NCBI GenBank assembly: GCA_003993805.1
Contig: RSEF01000020.1
Coordinates: 8,291,474 to 8,355,473, forward strand
From: Himantopus leucocephalus
Taxonomy: Eukaryota; Chordata; Aves; Charadriiformes; Recurvirostridae
DNA: 64,000 bases
Direction of reading: 5' to 3'
Position numbers and translations under genes: made by a program. The notes below the pieces were generated by a model, which worked only from the letters and a program-made list of their open reading frames with translations, was not told where the DNA came from and searched no databases. Shown here in pieces: positions 21,682-34,260 of the stretch (position 1 is its first letter; every line of letters begins with the position of its first letter).

Positions 21682-24600
21682 TCACCTGGCCAGCGCTTAT
21701 GGAGGTCACACTAACTGGTGGCTGACAAGTGTTAGGTGTGAATTGCCACGTCATGGCACCGGTGATTACAGCTTTAGGTATTTTGGAGTCTTCGAATGAA
21801 CACGTGTCTGTTTCTGGCTTAGATTTCAGGTCACGTGTAGTTACGGGGGCGGGGGGTTGTTACTCTGTGGTTGTATATTAATTGTCAGGAAGGTGGCATA
21901 ATTCCAATATAATACATGGAAATGTTGTATAGGCCCCTGGAGGAGAGGAATGGTGGCTGGAGTACTTGCATGAACAGAGGACATGGTTTCAAAGTGGGAC
22001 AGGTTAGGATAGTGCTCTGAACCAGAGTGGTTTGGAAATTATCCCATCTTCTGAAATTGAAAAACTCAGAAACATGAGCTTGAGTGCAAGAAGGGAGACA
22101 ACCCAGAGGGCAGAGAAATGAGACAGAGAAGGAGGACAAGAGACTACGGGGCTGGAATTTTATGTTTTAAACCATGTATTATATGTAATTATCTCTCCTC
22201 CCGTTGACAACAGACCTGGAGGTGCTTTGGAAGCAAAGGCAAACCAAGGGCAACCCCTCTGAAGGGCTGCCACGGTATGAAGCCATTCTCATGGCCAACA
22301 GTGCTGTTGTGGAGTCACAGCTACACCAGGCCAAAGGGAGAGGGTGGATATGCAAGATGTTGTGGTCCCCGTGCTGCTGCGAGTTAAGTGCTGAGCTCCA
22401 TCCTTTTGAAGCCCTGTTGGTCAGAGCGGGCACTTTTCTTACCGTTTGCATTGTGCCTGAACACTTTTGCACACGCTATGCCCTGTGAAAATCTTCCCTT
22501 TCTTCTTCTGCCCTGCCAAAAATCTCACACCCGTGTTCTCGGGACATCCTTTGGTTGTGTTTGGATCCCACAAGCTGAGTTAAGAGGTGCTTCTTTGTTT
22601 CTTCATGGTCTTTCAGAAGCCTCTTACCCATGCTTGCCCGCAAGTTGTGCCAATCCAAGTCTGCCCCATTTCGTTGTTAAAGTACTTTCTCCTGGAAAGA
22701 TCTTTGTGTGGTTACCAGGAACCTCAGCAGTGCATTCAGCTGGGGGGAAGGAGAGGGGAAAAGTGATGCTCAAAAGTATCTTTTGGGACCAAAACAAAGT
22801 CACAAAGTGATCCTTTACACAGATAGGTTGGTGGGGTGGATGAGGAAAGGTTGTGTTTGGGATCCATCTCCAGGGCTGGGACACCATGGCCGGCATTGTG
22901 TCTCAACCTTCCCATGAATCTACAGCCCAAATCCTGTGTGTGTTCTCTGCTGGGGCTGAGTCTGTGATTTCAAACCCCATCTCTCCACGTTTTCCCTCTG
23001 TCCTATCAGGAGCCTGTTAAGGATATTTAGGTGACAACTTCATATCTGTGTGGCCTTTGAGAGGTTGGACATTGACTTCTTTGGGGTGAAGGGAGAATCA
23101 CAGCCTTTTGCTCCCCTCCTGTTTGCCTGACCAGAGGCAGCAACCAGGGGAGACCCGGGACTATTTTGGCCTTAGGGAAGATGTGGGTGCAGTCCGACAG
23201 CTTGCAGACAGGAGATAAACCCATCCTTTTGCTAGTGCTCAGGACCAACACGCAGGTCTTCACAGGAGACTGAGCTGTTGGGAAAGGCTCTGCACAATTT
23301 TTCCTGCCATTTTTCACCATTCAGGAGGGGAAAACATTTTTCTTAGAGGGAAGCAAGGCTGCCAGCCATGCTAGTTCCTTTCTTTCCCGTTTGATCCATT
23401 TTCTGCTTACCTCCTGCCATTTTTCCCTCTCTGCTTGTGCTCCCAAACTCCTTTTTGGCTCCAGATTTCTTTGTGCAAAGTGAACCCGGTGATGCCCTTG
23501 ACTTCCATACAGAGAAACCTCTGAATGCGAAACGGCTACAAATTGTGCAGATTTGCCCCTGGCGTGTTGCAAAATGATGCCCACTGGTAGAGCAAGAAAT
23601 GTCAGCAGGTCCCAAATCAGACTTGGTGGCACATGTTTGCTAGTGACCACAGGAACGGAAATTGCGTTGGGTGAGGCAAAGGTCCGCATTGCTCCGGCCA
23701 GCTCCTCACTGCAAATTTTGCCCAAGTGAGAGATAAGAAAGATTTATTATCTTGTTTGTTTGTAATTACTTTTTGAGGCCTGCTGGAAATTTGGCGCAGA
23801 AGGGTATGATACGAAGGGTATGACATTCAGATGAGGATGATGTCACACGGTCCTGTTGCAGCACAGGTACATGACTGGTCTTCACTATCAGAGGCAAAGT
23901 GAACAGGACTTCAAGGCACAATTTTTGTGGGGCGTAATTTTCATCATGTCCTCATTTTGAAGCCCTATTGGCTCTATTTTGATTGTCCATTTCCTAGTTC
24001 TTGTTGCAAAATCCCTTTCTCCTGCGCAGATGATGTTACACCCCTGAAAGCAGATGCTGCCAGCGTGTCCCGAGGAGATGCAGTTCCACTGTGTCCTCTG
24101 AGGTTTCCACAGATTGCAGTCTGGCAGTCTTTTACCTCCTTTAGGGACTGCGTAGGAAGAATTGTGTTTTCCCTCTTCAAGTTAACTACACCAGGGTTTA
24201 CAAAGAGCTTCTGACTTGTAGCTTTGAAAGGTCTTGGATTTGTCCCACAATCGCTAATTACAGAAAACTGTTTTATATACGTGCAGTACAGATTGTATCT
24301 TGCTGCTTGCAAATTTCACACGGAATTTCTTTTGGAAGGTTTAAGAAATATTCCACCTATATCTGTGGCATCTTTTCAAAGAAATTCTGACACATGCCTC
24401 CATCCACAACCGTGCCATAAATCATCACTTCTCATTCATCCAGGCAAAAAGACCTGGATTTGGGGGTTAACTTACAGGAGAATTAACTCCAAATAATGCT
24501 CCTTATTTCGATGAAATTATTTATGCCTGCGTAAATGATAACAGAGCCTGCTTGTTGCTTATTGACATAAATAATTTCATTCCTGTCCGAAATCACAGTC

Positions 24601-24711
24601 CAATAATTCCTGCAAGTTCTTCACTTCCAATCCCTCAATTCCCCCGTGCCTGTGTCACGCACTCCTGGTGGTAATCTCCCACAAGAGGTCTTAACCACTA
24701 GATTAAAAGAA

Positions 24712-24717
24712 AATAAA
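24712..24717 (+). terminator. KCNQ2: Candidate poly(A) signal AATAAA
   Basis: AATAAA is preceded 10 bases earlier by ATTAAA and followed at once by a U/GU-rich stretch (TTTGTTTAGTTTTGCT). This arrangement fits a vertebrate poly(A) site, about 3.4 kb after the stop codon. It is untested, and such clusters also arise by chance in AT-rich DNA. Confidence 0.3.
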
Positions 24718-25802
24718 TTTGTTTAGTTTTGCTAATAAGGCAGTCCCAGTGAAGGTCTTTAACCTTTGAAAGGATGGACAGGCAAACTTTGTCCCTCTGC
24801 TGAGCCTCTCTTGGGCTCGTCTTTGCTCCTCTGTGCCTCCCGAGTCTGGTTCTGTATTTTTTGGAGGATAGAAGCAAGTTTTAGACTATGCCAAGCGTGG
24901 ACAGAGGAGACCAAGGAGAGCTGAAGAAGGTGTGGAAGCCAAATTTCCAGCAGGTCAGCTTGAACTGCTGCGGGGGTGCCCGCGCCCACGCGCGGTTGCG
25001 TGCACGGAGTCTGGTTTCGAGGGGCGTCCGTGCTGAATGTGAAGCCGCGGCCTTGGACCGGAGCCTGGGATCTGGTCTCCAAGAAACTTTTGGACTTTTT
25101 TTTCAGAATCTGGGTCTAGGTCTGGAGAGAAATACTGCAAATGGCCCCACCTGCGGGATGGAGCTATCCCTGAGACTGGGACCCGAAGCTACAGTCAGTT
25201 TTTGGGTGCTTCAGGTCCAAGTGGGAGTTCAAGTTGTTTGAGGAGTTCGTGTCTCCGAACAGGAGATGTGGCTGGAGATGTCGCAGTCTCTGTGCGGGCG
25301 GCCTTTCGTCACGTGACCCCGAGACGCAGGAACAGAGCACTAGCCATAAGTCGAATTTCCCAATATTTGGGGAGGGACTTTAGTGTTACTCAAGTGCAGA
25401 TTTTGTATGTGAATTTCCTTGTTGACTCATTTTCTTATTGATAATTTTTAAAACAAAAATGTGAAGGAACTCACTGAAAACAAACCTCTTGTCCAGCTCA
25501 GAAAGCCATTATATTTCTTTAGACAGACTATGTGATAGATCAGATTTTCTAAAAATGTATTTTCTTTCAAATGCTGCTTAATAGATCCAAATTAACCCTG
25601 CAGGGTCATTGCTATTTACAGCTAAATAGGTATATTTTTACATTTTTAATTGATTTTTAAGGTTTTAAATTATGTGAATTTTTAGAACAGGTTTGTATAA
25701 TCTACCTGCGAAGCCAGAGCATCACCTCAGCTACAAATGCTCCCCTTCCTAACAGTTACCCAAGAGAAAAGAAAAACACGTTTACTCATATTTTTCTCAA
25801 GA

Positions 25803-26045
25803 GGGAGCTACTGCAAACCTCATTTCCCTTATATCCTCAGACCGCTATGGTCACAGCAACATTATTGCTAAAAATCGAAGTATTAAAAGAGAAACTGAAA
25901 TTCCTGGGCAATTTTCCCAAGAGNGGGAGCTACTGCAAACCTCATTTCCCTTATATCCTCAGACCGCTGTGGTCACAGCAACATTATTGCTAAAAATCGA
26001 AGTATTAGAAGAGAAACTGAAATTCCTGGGCAATTTTCCCAAGAG
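25803..26045. repeat. Tandem direct duplication, 121 bp x2, split by a single N (likely assembly artefact)
   Basis: Positions 25803-25923 and 25925-26045 are the same 121-bp sequence with two substitutions (CTATGG/CTGTGG and ATTAAAAG/ATTAGAAG), joined by one N at 25924. The exact abutment at an N is the pattern left when overlapping contig ends or two haplotypes are scaffolded without being merged. Confidence 0.9.
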
Positions 26046-29000
26046 TTATTCCATATAAAGACCCTTAGCAGCGAGCGGTTTACTGGGGATGTTAAAAAGC
26101 CCAGGAGCAGGCTAAGGATTTCTGTTTCTCCATCCACGCTCGTGTGAACCCTTAGGTTGAGCGACCCCTCAGCCTCCAGCCCTTTCTTCCCGGCTCGCCT
26201 GTGGTCCTCCGACCCACGCCTGCGCACCCGCATCCTCTCGCCCGCTCCCCATCGTGGGTCGGCGTCTTCTGTTGGCGTCAGCTTCCTTTTCGTGAACCAG
26301 AAACAAGGAAATCAGATACAAAAGCTCCTTCACCTGCAGTAACATCGAGGCTGCGATGGCGGAGGGCCGTGGCACGGGGGGTGAGGGCAGCAGCCGCCCC
26401 CCCCCACTCCCCCCGGAGCCCCGCGTGGGTCACTGCTGCTCAGCGGTGTGAAAGCAAGCTCTTGCTTTTAGCACACAAACACCCTGACTTTTCCGAGTCA
26501 CAGAGCAAAATCTGCTTAGAGCACGGGTGTGGGTTCGTTGTTTTTTTAACAATAATAGGGTTTTTTTCTATTAATAAGGATAATAATAACGCATAGGAAT
26601 CTTCTTTAGTATATCTTAGTGTTTGATGCCCCAGTGACACAATACTGCTTGCCTTATATTAGTGTCTAGAGGGAGAGGGATTACACACGTTTTGATACAG
26701 TATTAATCACGCTTATAATTTAGGTAGCAGCGAGGAGCGGCTGCTGCAGGAGGAGCAGCCGGGTCCTTTTTAACGTATGAATGTGCTTTCCCGACTATCT
26801 CACTGACTGTACTCTCAATTTTGCCTGCGACTGCATGCAGCCTGAGATGAGTAGACAGCAATATGCTCCAGCTGTATCTGCACTCCCAGATTGCTGTAGT
26901 GCCTGACGAGGTAACATCGCCAAAAGCATCGTTTTTGGGAGCGGCCGTCCTCCCAGCGACCCACCACGTAGGGTGCTGCCGTGCTTCTGTAGGTAACGCT
27001 GATATACCAAGTGTCTTTCATGCTGCGACCGGTCATTGCCCCATCCCTCTGGTACAGTATGCACAAACTCCACTTCTACTGCTTGTAACTAAGGGGGGAA
27101 AAAACCACGTTTGTACCTGTGGTTCCTTGAAACCTGTATGTGGGGAGGAAAAAATACGGATTGGGTTGGCTGTGTATAACGACCTCCTTTCCACTCAGAT
27201 GCCTCTGAAGAGCATCCCAGATACCCCTTTCCGAGGGTGTAGAGGAGGGGGCAGAACAAGGCAGGCAGTGCCAAGGATGGAGGCCTGGTCTTCATTTGGG
27301 AGATGCCATTTGAACCCACACGTGTGGGACTTGCCATATGTCTGTTTTAATTCCCACAGGCAGTGTGTGCATGTGCGTTTGTGCCCGCAGCCCAGCCTGA
27401 GGGGCAGGGGGGAATTTGCCTCCCAGACTTTGGAAACCCCTCTTTGGAAGTTTCATCTACCCTTGTCTACAGCCCTTGGGGGTCTCAGGGACCCTACGGC
27501 TGTGCCATATCCATTCCTTGTGGAAGCATCTCTTGCTCTCCTTATGGAGAGGAGCTGAGCTGCTACCCTTATATCTCCATCGACGTTTTGCCACAGTTCT
27601 CCCCGCTGGAATACCAGACTGTCATGAGGCCTTCAGGGTTTGCCCACCTTGCTGGTGTTTGCAGTCTCCTGTATCCCTTCGCACTGCTGCCATAATCTAG
27701 TGTGACACTGGTCCCGTATCCTCACCTTCCTTGTCCAGACTATATACCAGTGAAGATGTAATGCCACAACTCTGCTCTGAGACTTGCTTTTGGCCTGGCA
27801 TCACTAGACGCACCAGAGAGCCTTCACGTTTTGTTAGCATGACAGTTTTGCTTTTTATTGCCAATTTATTTGCTGCCTCATGGAGCCACCATTGGCCTCA
27901 GCACATCCCTGGTTTGTTCTGCTGGAGCCTTTCAGCGCAGGGATGGAGTCTATTTTGCCCCTCTGCGCAGCGCCCTGTAGGGGTTTGTCCCCTTGGCTTT
28001 AGCTGATCGCGGTGAAACGGGGATGGGGGTTCGGTTCAGGTTTTCTTATCAAGCTAAACATCTCAGATAAGAGCTTACAGACTCTTAACAGTGTTGGCGC
28101 TTTTGCTCCCTGAAGGAAGAGCTGCTTTCAAGACCCCAGTCCCCTTCAGTGGTCCACGCATGTGGCTTTGCATGCCAGGCTCCAGCTCGATACTGGGGAG
28201 AAACGGAAAGCAGCTGGCCCAAGCTGTGCTATTTCCAAAGCTGCCAGTGAACCTGGAAGCATCTTGCCCTCTCCTAATTCCTGTAAATACAGCCGCAGAT
28301 GAATGGTTCGAGCAGCATCTGTTTGCCTAGTCCTGAGAAACTTGAGCTAACCGCAGAGCTTTCCAAAACTCAGTGCCAAGCTCAGGCTAGATTTCACCTG
28401 CAGCTACGCCTGTAATGTTAGGGCAGGGTTAATGGTTTCAGGTAGAAGCCATGCCAAAATCTCCAGTCTGGATGGTTCTGGCCCAAAACCAAGGCTGAAT
28501 GTCATGCTGCCGGTGAAGCCTCCCCTGGAATTTCAGCTCCATTTGACACTGATGACTGTGGACCTGGGGAGATGTTCTCTCCTTCCCACTCCGCACAAGA
28601 AGTGGTCGGCACATGCCTTGCAAGCCAAGATGAGAAAATGCCTCCTTATTTTAGCATGCCATGGGCACCTCCCGTTAAAAGTAGAAGCAGCATTTCACAG
28701 TAATCCCTTAAACCTGACCAACACAGTGGCCGTGACCCAGTGGTTCACATATGCAGTGATGCTCATGGAAAGGATTTATTACAGCTGTGGATATAGAAGG
28801 CTCAGTCCTTTAGCATCGCTGTAGGCACCACGTTCAGCCTTGCTGATGACCCCAGGAGAAGTCATCAAAGGTAGTGACAGGTCTTTTCTGTCCTGCCTGG
28901 TTATTCACACTGGTCCAGCATCTTCCCTGGAGCTGAAGGTATCCCGTGCTCCTGTCATCAGGCAGGATGGGGACCCTTCTGCGTTGGTTACTCTTCCCCA

Positions 29001-29203
29001 CCACCCAAACCCTACAATTTGAAGTTTCTTCACTTTTTCTCAAAAAATTCATGCCTGGGGTAGAGAACCTGAGACTTTCAGGAACACCGAGGCAAAACAA
29101 GATACAGCTGATAAATGACAGAGGTTTTGTTATTTTAAACCCAGAGCAGATTTTAAACATAGTTGCAGTTGCTGCGTGGTATATCAAACGCTTTAGGAGA
29201 TTC

Positions 29204-29209
29204 AATAAA
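29204..29209 (+). terminator. KCNQ2: Candidate distal poly(A) signal AATAAA
   Basis: AATAAA is followed within 10-30 bases by a U-rich stretch (ATGTTTTATTCTTTTATC). This is the best-formed signal with downstream element in the 10 kb after the KCNQ2 stop, and would give a 3' UTR of about 7.9 kb, comparable to the long mammalian form. Assignment to KCNQ2 is inference. Confidence 0.35.
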
Positions 29210-29820
29210 TTATTCTTATAAATGTTTTATTCTTTTATCAGTAATTCGTATAGGTGGGTGCCACTGTTCTTATACAGCAGTGCGCCACGCTCTAAAACTA
29301 TATTCCTGTTTCTCCACTATAGACGTTGTATTTATGAAATTTATCTCGCTTAGTGTCACTTTGGCACAACTGTCCACATATACTGCACACAGATTGCACA
29401 TTACATGCCAAATGCTGATAAGTATCACTACCTGTAATAAGCGTATGTGCACTGAACAGACACCAGACGAAGCGTTACCTGCCTAGTTTGCGATGTGACT
29501 CAACGTAACTGGGAAAAGAGAAAAATGAAGATCCTGTTCCATTAAGAAATACACTGCATTCGAATGCGTCTTTAAACAGATTTTAGCAGGAAGCTAAAGT
29601 AAGTGAGATTGCCTCTAATGTTACTTAAAAAAATACCTGAACAAAACACACAGAACCCGAAAATACTTAACAACTGCTGTATTTCTATATATTCTTCATT
29701 GCTGTCCATCTGAACTGTAAATTCTGTACAGCTTGAATGAAGTTCACAGTTTATCTTTGTCATAACCTGCGAGATAAAAGGACAACACAACTTTGGCTGC
29801 AAAAGCGCGTGCCTGTTGTT

Positions 29821-29886
29821 TGCGTACATGCATATACATATTGCTGTACGTGCGTGTGTATGCAAACACATGCGCACACACGCGCT
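29821..29886. repeat. Alternating purine-pyrimidine tract (mixed CA/TG, TA, CG)
   Basis: About 65 bases consist largely of alternating purine/pyrimidine steps, including TGCGTACATGCATATACATA, then GTACGTGCGTGTGTATGC and ACATGCGCACACACGCGC. The last two are partly complementary, so an imperfect hairpin is possible. This class of sequence can adopt left-handed DNA; here that is inference from composition. Confidence 0.6.
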
Positions 29887-31235
29887 TTAAAACGGATAAA
29901 GCCGCATCTGAGATGCACAGGGGACAAAAACGTTCTTTTTTCGGAGGTGGGAGAGCGGGTAAAACCAAACAAAAGACTATTTCAATAATGTGTTTCTCTC
30001 AAAAAGGAAGATTCGCAAAGGGGATTGATGCGTAAGTGCCATCCCAAGGAGAAACCCCACTTCTGAAGGCAGCACAGGCCACGCAGCAGAGTGATGCAGT
30101 TGCTTTAAATGATAATTTCTTTGGCTTCCTTTCAAACGAGCGAACAAAACAATATAGCGGCCAGTGCCAATTCCAAGTGCAAACCCAAAAAGCCCGTTCC
30201 TAGGACCTGTAGCCAAACAGCTGTCCTGTGCCACCAGAGAGCCAAGGGCAAAGGCTCGGCGTGCTGTGAGAGGGTGACCCCGACGGCAGCGGTGCCGACG
30301 GGCAGTGCCACCATCTCCCGCAAACCTGGCATCGCCCCAGTGTGGGCTCGCGCCCAGGCAGAGGATCCTGCTGCCCTGCGGGTCCTGCTCTTACCTTTGC
30401 TTCCATATGTAAAAAAGCCTCCAGTTAAGAGACATTTAAGAAAAGAGTCATCAAAAGCCCATTTTTGATCTTAGAATTATGAAAGAAATGACAAAGTTAT
30501 AATCAATAAATCTGATTTTCCAAGCAAGCCCACAGACTCTGATTGCTCCTGTGCAGAGATTTCACCAACCTCGTCAGCTGAACCATCCTCTAGGGTTTAA
30601 TTTTGCCCATATTTGCACAGATATAAGATCTCTATTGGGTAGAACTTACCCTTCGGTGTTTAATCCAAATAAACAAAGGCATGAAGAGCTAACTTTTCCA
30701 GTTAAAAACTGCTGGATGCCACTGAAAAAATAGTAATCAGATTTTTACATTGGCCTGAAATTCATCTCTATGTCCAAAGTTATCAGCAGTAAGAGCCATT
30801 TCAGTCCCAATTACGTTTCTAAGCGAAGGGCACATCCATTGCTGGAGTATGTTGCCATTTCCCCGAGGTAGCTTGGAGCTATCACGATTTATAACAGCAT
30901 CTGGCTCATTTGGCTTTAACTAGGCTAAAAATGGTTCATGCCTTTGTCCTGACGGTGAGCTAAAGAGGTGAATTTCACACTGGGAGAGGCCGTTCTCGCT
31001 TGGCGCGAGTGCAGGTGCCGCGCGCCCTCGCCTCCCGCTCCTCAGAACCTGGGGCTCAGTTGGGCATGAAAGTTTGGTTGTCCTTTAGAAAGCAAAGGCA
31101 GCTGCCGCTTTGCTTCCTTTAATTTGCTCCGTTGCCTTGGCTTTTTTTGCACTTTCGTTTCATCTCCAAAGAATCTCTCATAATGCCTTTGGTACTTATG
31201 TACAATTTTAAAACATTTTGTATGTATTGAATGGT

Positions 31236-34160
31236 ACACACTTTCTCTTGTAAAATAGCGATCGGACTTTTTTTTTAATTTTTTTTTTTTTTTTTTGGTG
31301 AATGTGTAATTTCCTCTGTACATTTCAATCATGACTTTGTGCAATGTACATTTTATAGGGACAGATGCCAAGGGAATGACCTGTAGTTCTCTAAGGGAAT
31401 AGCTAGAAGCCAACGACACAGTCACAGATGGTTTTACATTAGCACCGCGGAAAAGCGACGTAGCCCAGACTTTGACACCGAAGCGTTGAGCATGATACAG
31501 CGTGTACCTTCACGTGAATGACTGTGGCAGCTGCAAAACTGTATATGTGTGATATTAAAAACAACAGTGACGGTTGCAATTGGAAGGGAAATGGAGGAAA
31601 ATTAAATAATCACAATCATTAATTTAAGCCTCAAAGCATCAGAATGGAAAATTTGCATTCAGTAAAAATACCAGAGATTTAACCTTCATGAGATGAAATA
31701 CACATTTATTTTTCTTTGCACTTCTGTTCACTTCGTTTGTTTATTTCTGGTGATTTCTTGGTGCTTTGGGGACATATTTAATGGCTGATGAAGGACAGCG
31801 GGATGGTGACTGAGGGCCTGACCCTTCCTGACATTAAACCTTCACATCTCCCTTTCTTATTTCTAATGTTAGACAACATTTGTCTTTCTGATGTATGAAA
31901 TCAAGCGTAGAAATCTCAAGTGCCCTCAGTTACAAGGACGCTGTCCCTTCAGAGTCCTTTAACAATATTGATTTTCTTAAGGTTAGCCATCAGCCGCATC
32001 CTGACAGATAACGGATGGTTACGGAAGCTCTTCGCCCCCTGTGCCAGCTTCTTGTCACTGTGCTAAAAATTGAGGCTGGTGTCATCGAAGTGGGCTCAGA
32101 GCCAAGCAGTGGCACGGGGAAGGGACCTTTGTCTGTCGCACGAGTTATCTTGCTTAGCAGGCATCAGTCCTAAATCAAGAAAGCGCATGCTGGATTTTGG
32201 AGAGCTCTCTAGGAGCGAAGCGGATGGACCGACAGTGCTTTCCATAGCGAGGTTGGCTGATGAAACAGCAGTTCCGTTTTGCAAGAGAAAAGCAAAAAGC
32301 AAAATCCCTCTCTGCACGCTGGTATTTTTTCCAGAAAGATGAAGTACGAGAATCTAGATGAACGGGTGCCTGGATTTTAAGAAGCCTGCCAGTCATTTGG
32401 ACAAGGCAGTGAAAGAGGTTTGGCAGAATAAACAGTTTGCTTCAGGCGCAGCAGCGCCCTGGTTGTACCAGATGACTTGGCTCGAAGCCTTCGGCGGCTC
32501 CCGCCCTCCCCAAAGCTATTAAAGAAGGCCAGGTGCGAGCGTTGCCCGATGGGTACGGCACATTAACGTATGCTTAAATAACATCGTTATATTTTAGCTC
32601 ATTATGTTCCACACCAGTGAGACAAGCAGGAAAATTCGCGGCTTGCTAAATCACATTCCCCCGTCGCCTGAACAGGCTCGCGCGTTGGCGTGTGCTGCGC
32701 CCAAACGCTGTCCTGCAGCTGCCCCCGCCACCCAAAGAGGGATGCTGGTGGAGCCAGACGTGGTACCTGCTGGGCCAGAGCGGAGCAGAGCCGCCCAGCA
32801 GACCTGGAGTCCTCGCTCGCACGTTCGCCAAAGCCAGCAGGGGAGACCAGGCGGGAGGGGGCATCGCTAGTTCTCGGCAGTTGGCCTCCAGTGCCCTGAT
32901 GGTCTGGTTCAGAGAAAAAATCAGGAGGACCCTTTTCCCTGCAGTGGTAGATGTTCCTTTTGGCAGAGCAGAAGTAAATGTTAGAGCCTTAGAAGAAATT
33001 CGTGTGAATATAAAGCATCCAAATGCCTTAGGGTTACAATTGCCCTGGCTATCATAGGAACATGTCTACCCGGTCTTCTCTCAGCTAACGCTCCTCAAGG
33101 GAAAAACATTTTTATTCAAATTCTCTGGGCAGGGATATTTCACCCTCTGTGCTTTTTACCGCATGGTCTGTCAGGGTGCCAGGAACCACGTCCTGAGGAG
33201 CTGCGGTAACACGATGACATTGTGGTAACTCAGGGACGTTCCCACACGAGTTTAGAGCCCACTGACTCCAACCGGGCAAAAGCGGCCGGTTTGAGAAGTT
33301 AAGTAAAAGTTGTATTCCTGAAGCAGCACGGTTATTTGGGATTGCGTATGCAGTGACAGGGTATGAACTTCTGCAGGATGAACTCATCGCCAAAAACTCT
33401 GCCAAGCTCTGTTCCTCAGCAGAATCCCAACCTGGGTATTTCTGTGCCTCGTTCACTGACTAATTAAACCATATACTATCCTCGAAAATTAAGGAAACAT
33501 TTCTTCCTTGTTCACCGGAGGGGTAAGCAGGAGTCGTCACAAGAGGACGACGCAGGTTGTAAAATACTTTCAGGCGCTCGGTTTAAGACACCTGGAGCTT
33601 CTCAGTCCAAGGTGAAAAAAAGCCAACTCCGGCTTTTGATGCCACCAACACACCTGAGTCCAGCATTCGGGTTTCCAGCCCTGGGTGGGCAGAAACCTGT
33701 TTCCTTTTTGAAGCTGCGCAATAAGTCAGTGGCAGAACCGTGAATGAAATCTCTCCAATCCATTTAATGCTACTCCAGCACTGCTCTGGGGTATCATTTA
33801 CCCTTATTGCGTTCCTGGCAGCTCTCTCCTGTTTCCATCAATAGTAACCTAATGGTGGGTTCAGACATAAAGCATCTTTCTGGAAAGAGGAATCCCTTTC
33901 AGCAAGGTGGTCACTCTCTTTTTATATAATGAAGTTAGTAATACATAGCTAAACAGAAAGACAGACATAAAATGAAGTGGAAGGAAGAGGAAGAGGGCAT
34001 GGGACACACTTTAAAAGGTTGTGTAATTTGGCACGAATAAGGAATTCAGCGAATGATGGAACATGAGATTTTTCACACAAAACTCATCAGCAAATTTTTT
34101 ATCTTGCCCTTGAAGGACTGTTAACAGGAGGCAAGTCAGCGGTGGAGAGAGGAGATTTTT
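31236..34160. other. Non-coding stretch before the first assembly gap
   Basis: No gene was recognised. It includes a long T-run (about 31268-31297), the ATTAAA candidate at 31554, and a moderately GC/CpG-rich patch at about 32640-32870 whose open frames have no recognisable domains. The last bases before the gap (GAGGAGATTTTT) show no CR1 similarity. Confidence 0.5.
31554..31559 (+). terminator. Candidate most distal poly(A) signal ATTAAA
   Basis: The ATTAAA variant is followed by ACAACAGTGACGGTTGCAATTGG with a weak GU element. The preceding 350 bases are U-rich and UTR-like in texture (for example TGTGCAATGTACATTTTATA near 31339-31358). It could mark a 10-kb 3' UTR or be unrelated. Confidence 0.22.
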
Positions 34161-34260
34161 NNNNNNNNNNNNNNNNNNNNNNNNNNNNNNNNNNNNNNNN
34201 NNNNNNNNNNNNNNNNNNNNNNNNNNNNNNNNNNNNNNNNNNNNNNNNNNNNNNNNNNNN
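34161..34260. other. Assembly gap (100 N)
   Basis: Exactly 100 Ns, the conventional size for a gap of unknown length. It ends precisely where a CR1 3' terminus begins, so the gap probably hides the body of that element; true size is unknown. Confidence 0.98.

Larger units (their letters stand above)
21344..29235 (+). other. KCNQ2: Presumed KCNQ2 3' UTR and 3' flank, end uncertain
   Basis: Sequence directly after the stop codon must begin the 3' UTR. Mammalian KCNQ2 messages have multi-kilobase 3' UTRs, so several kilobases here are plausible. The end given is only the position just past the AATAAA at 29204, which has a suitable U-rich downstream stretch. Earlier signals (21676 and 24712) or a later one (31554) are alternatives. 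No coding exon was recognised; the longest open frame (26863-27558, 231 codons) shows no domain. CpG-rich patches lie near 24960-25050 and 26150-26440, and an artefactual duplication at 25803-26045. Confidence 0.35.

Noticed and set aside
26863..27558. 231-codon open frame on the + strand downstream of KCNQ2
   Set aside because: It is the longest frame outside the KCNQ2 exons, but it has no recognisable domain, repeat or signal peptide, is rich in Cys/His/Pro as expected for GC-rich non-coding DNA, and has no obvious splice or start context. Treated as chance within the putative 3' UTR.
28432..29205. Overlapping open frames of about 130 (+) and 123 (-) codons
   Set aside because: Neither shows a domain, and open frames on both strands suggest a low stop density by chance rather than a gene.
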